Of a stretch of DNA of 7,036 bases, positions 5,454-7,036 are shown in pieces. A model generated the notes under the pieces. That model had not been told where the DNA came from and did no database searches. It worked only from the letters and a program-made list of their open reading frames with translations. The stretch's first letter is position 1; the number at the start of each line of letters is the position of its first letter. Origin of the DNA: an uncultured Burkholderiales bacterium (lineage in GTDB: Bacteria; Pseudomonadota; Gammaproteobacteria; Burkholderiales; Burkholderiaceae_C); contig CAJBLW010000244.1 in NCBI GenBank assembly GCA_903953985.1, positions 1-7,036 on the forward strand. Direction: 5' to 3'. The translations under genes were made by a program, and so were the position numbers.

Positions 5454-6701
5454 TCAGCGCTTGGCCACCCAAAGTGTCAAACCCGCCAGGCTCAGCAGCA
5501 TGTAGGACGACAGCCAAACCATGTGCGTGCTGGCACTGAGGGTGCTGGCCCAGGGCAAGACCACGCACAGGGCGATGAAGCCCGCGTTCATGACCACACA
5601 CAGCCAAGAGTGCCCGGCGGCCAAGCCTTTTTGAAATGGCAGGTGTGCGTGCGCGGCCACAAAACACGCGGCCGTTTGCCACAGCACCAGGGGCCAGACG
5701 TAGGCCGACAGGCCTTGCCAACGCTCGTCAAGCCAGCCCCATGTCAGCGCCAGCTGGGCCAAGACCCCCACACCCAGCACAAGCGCCGATGCGGCCCAGG
5801 CCACCTGCAGCGGGCGCAGCTGCACCTTCGTCGCGCTGCTGAGCACCACCTGCGCCCAAGCCGTGTGCACCAGCGCCGGGATGAAGCTCAGGATGCGCAG
5901 CAGCGCCAGCAGCCAACCAGCCTCTTGTGCGCCGTAGTGCGCTGGCCAGCTCAGCGCCAAGGCTGTGGCGGCCAAGCCATCGCTGAGGGTGTGCAGCATC
6001 TTGAGCCGGGCGCTGCGTGGGTCCAATGATGGCGGGGCTTCGGCCGTGGCAGGGCCCAAGCCGCTGTCCGCTTCGGCGGCACCGGCCGCGTCGGGGACAG
6101 CGGCGCTCTGAAAAGCCAGTCGCATCCACACGGCCCCGGCCAGATACCCCAAGCAGGCCGACACCAAGAGTACGGGCAGTTCGAGGCCCTCGCCACGTTC
6201 GGGAAAAAGCACGGCCCCCAGCACCGCCACCGCAGCCGCCAGCACGGGCGGCACCATGCGCACCAGGCCCACGGACCAGCGGCTGCCCACCCGCAAAGTC
6301 AGGCTTTGCGCCAGCAACCAGCTCAGCTGCGCGAGGCCCAAGGCAGCGGCCCAGGCCCAGACCTGCGCCGCATCGTCCAAACCGGACCAAACCGCCCCGA
6401 GTGCCGCCACCGGGGCCAGCCACAGCAGGCGCCACGCGCTTTGCCGCCAAGCGCGGCGGGCGGCGGCGCGGGGCTCTTGGTGGCGCTCGGCCAGCAGGCT
6501 CAAAGGGCTTTGCGCCAGTGCCAAACTGGCCCAGAAAAAGGCCAGTTGGCTGGTGGCAGAAAACACCCCCACCTCTTCGGGGCTGAACAACCGAAACAGC
6601 ACCAGCGCCAAAAAACCCTGCGCCGCCAGCGACACCAGACTGCCCAGCGCAGCGGGCCCCGTGGCGCGGGGCAAGGACTGCAACAAGTTCCAGCGCTTCA
6701 T
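5454..6701 (-). CDS. Wzx-like polysaccharide flippase (MOP superfamily)
   Basis: Predicted 415-residue inner-membrane protein with about twelve hydrophobic segments (roughly 15-37, 44-66, 88-108, 113-134, 146-166, 174-195, 238-252, 262-283, 300-322, 333-352, 366-388, 393-411). The start GPAALGSLVSLAAQGFLALV followed by FRLFSPEEVGVFS (residues 15-48) is typical of polysaccharide-biosynthesis flippases, where the first helix leads to a 'xxxPeeyGxfs' turn. Such proteins move lipid-linked sugar units across the inner membrane. Between segments 6 and 7 there is an acidic, Ala/Pro-rich loop (about 200-235), longer than I would expect. The start is ATG 6701 because it overlaps the upstream glycosyltransferase stop by ATGA; an in-frame upstream extension to 6824 only re-reads the glycosyltransferase gene. 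Identity is by membrane layout and context; there is no short catalytic motif, so another MOP-family transporter is possible. Confidence 0.75.
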   Translation of the reverse strand: MKRWNLLQSLPRATGPAALGSLVSLAAQGFLALVLFRLFSPEEVGVFSATSQLAFFWASLALAQSPLSLLAERHQEPRAAARRAWRQSAWRLLWLAPVAALGAVWSGLDDAAQVWAWAAALGLAQLSWLLAQSLTLRVGSRWSVGLVRMVPPVLAAAVAVLGAVLFPERGEGLELPVLLVSACLGYLAGAVWMRLAFQSAAVPDAAGAAEADSGLGPATAEAPPSLDPRSARLKMLHTLSDGLAATALALSWPAHYGAQEAGWLLALLRILSFIPALVHTAWAQVVLSSATKVQLRPLQVAWAASALVLGVGVLAQLALTWGWLDERWQGLSAYVWPLVLWQTAACFVAAHAHLPFQKGLAAGHSWLCVVMNAGFIALCVVLPWASTLSASTHMVWLSSYMLLSLAGLTLWVAKR

Positions 6702-7036
6702 CTGCCAGCCCCGAACAAGGCGGCCCACACTGGCAAAGCTTGCAACTGCTGCGACCAGCGCAAGGACTGCAGGTCTTGGCGATCGGTCTGGTGCGGGGGC
6801 AGACCCTGCACCGCCGATTGCCATTGCGCGGCTGTGGACTGCACGTCCAGCAGCTGCACCCGCCCGGCATGGGCCAGCGCGGTGCGCTGCGCCCAGGCAT
6901 AGGGGTTACTGATGACGGGCAAGCCCAGCGCCAGGTACTCCAGCAACTTGGTGGAGGTTTGCTCAGACAGCGGCAGCACATCGGGCATCAGGTTCAGGCC
7001 CGCGCGGGCCCGCAGCAATTGCGCAGGCACCTGGTC
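6698..7036 (-). CDS. GT4-type glycosyltransferase, C-terminal part (partial)
   Basis: The reading frame is open to the right edge of the window, so the N-terminal part is missing; only about 112 residues are visible. They show the donor-binding end of a GT-B fold: VPAQLLRARAGLNLMPDV then LPLSEQTSTKLLEYLALGLP and VISNPYAWAQ. The E-x-x-S-T-K-L-L-E-Y-L-A-L-G-L-P-V-I pattern is the usual nucleotide-sugar binding region of glycosyl transferases group 1 (GT4). The enzyme would add a sugar to a growing glycan on the cytoplasmic face of the membrane. Its TGA shares ATGA with the flippase start, so the two are probably translated in a coupled way. Donor and acceptor cannot be told. The GTG at 7030 is not the real start. 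Confidence 0.8.
   Translation of the reverse strand, partial: DQVPAQLLRARAGLNLMPDVLPLSEQTSTKLLEYLALGLPVISNPYAWAQRTALAHAGRVQLLDVQSTAAQWQSAVQGLPPHQTDRQDLQSLRWSQQLQALPVWAALFGAGR

Noticed and set aside
6256..6912. Long + strand frames (218 and 198 residues) opposite the flippase gene
   Set aside because: Low-complexity Arg/Pro/Ala-rich translations opposite a hydrophobic membrane protein gene; typical antisense shadows.
5728..6981. 417-residue open frame on the - strand overlapping the flippase and glycosyltransferase genes
   Set aside because: It is a shifted frame of two well-supported genes, with an Arg/Ala/Gly-rich composition and no domain pattern.

Overview
The window looks like chromosomal DNA of a GC-rich betaproteobacterium. 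The G/C-ending codons, the protein types and the REP-like palindromes fit the Comamonadaceae (Limnohabitans, Rhodoferax and relatives). This placement is an inference from overall feel, not from a database match. Two gene blocks run toward each other and meet near position 3140. No rRNA, tRNA, CRISPR array, insertion sequence or phage gene was seen.

Left block, + strand. A DadA-type FAD-dependent D-amino-acid dehydrogenase gene (48-1265) is followed by a good intrinsic terminator (1317-1342). Next comes an A+T-rich non-coding stretch of about 150 bp with two nested perfect inverted repeats. After it lies a structured leader that carries a possible 13-codon leader ORF. The stop codon of this ORF overlaps the ATG of a cobalamin-binding regulator (1625-2551) that resembles the AerR/PpaA family of photosynthesis regulators. 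A REP-like inverted-repeat element (2611-2706) and a small TIGR03643/DUF2805 protein (2763-3140) complete the block.

Right block, - strand, read from high to low coordinates. It starts with the C-terminal end of a GT4-type glycosyltransferase that runs off the window. This overlaps by ATGA with a Wzx-like polysaccharide flippase (6701-5454). After 34 bp comes an auxin-efflux-carrier (AEC) family permease (5419-4469). After about 210 bp of non-coding DNA comes a Stealth-family sugar-phosphate transferase (4256-3144). The glycosyltransferase, flippase and Stealth protein together suggest the end of a surface-polysaccharide cluster: sugar addition, transfer of lipid-linked units across the inner membrane, and phosphodiester-linked sugar transfer. 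The AEC permease looks like a metabolic transporter inserted in the row.

The most interesting part is 1350-1630: the leader of the B12-binding regulator. It combines nested inverted repeats, two mutually exclusive hairpins of which one covers a Shine-Dalgarno sequence, and a stop-start-overlapping short ORF. I found no clear candidate for a wholly new multi-gene system. The leader and the possible light-response pairing of the B12 regulator with the TIGR03643 protein are the best leads.
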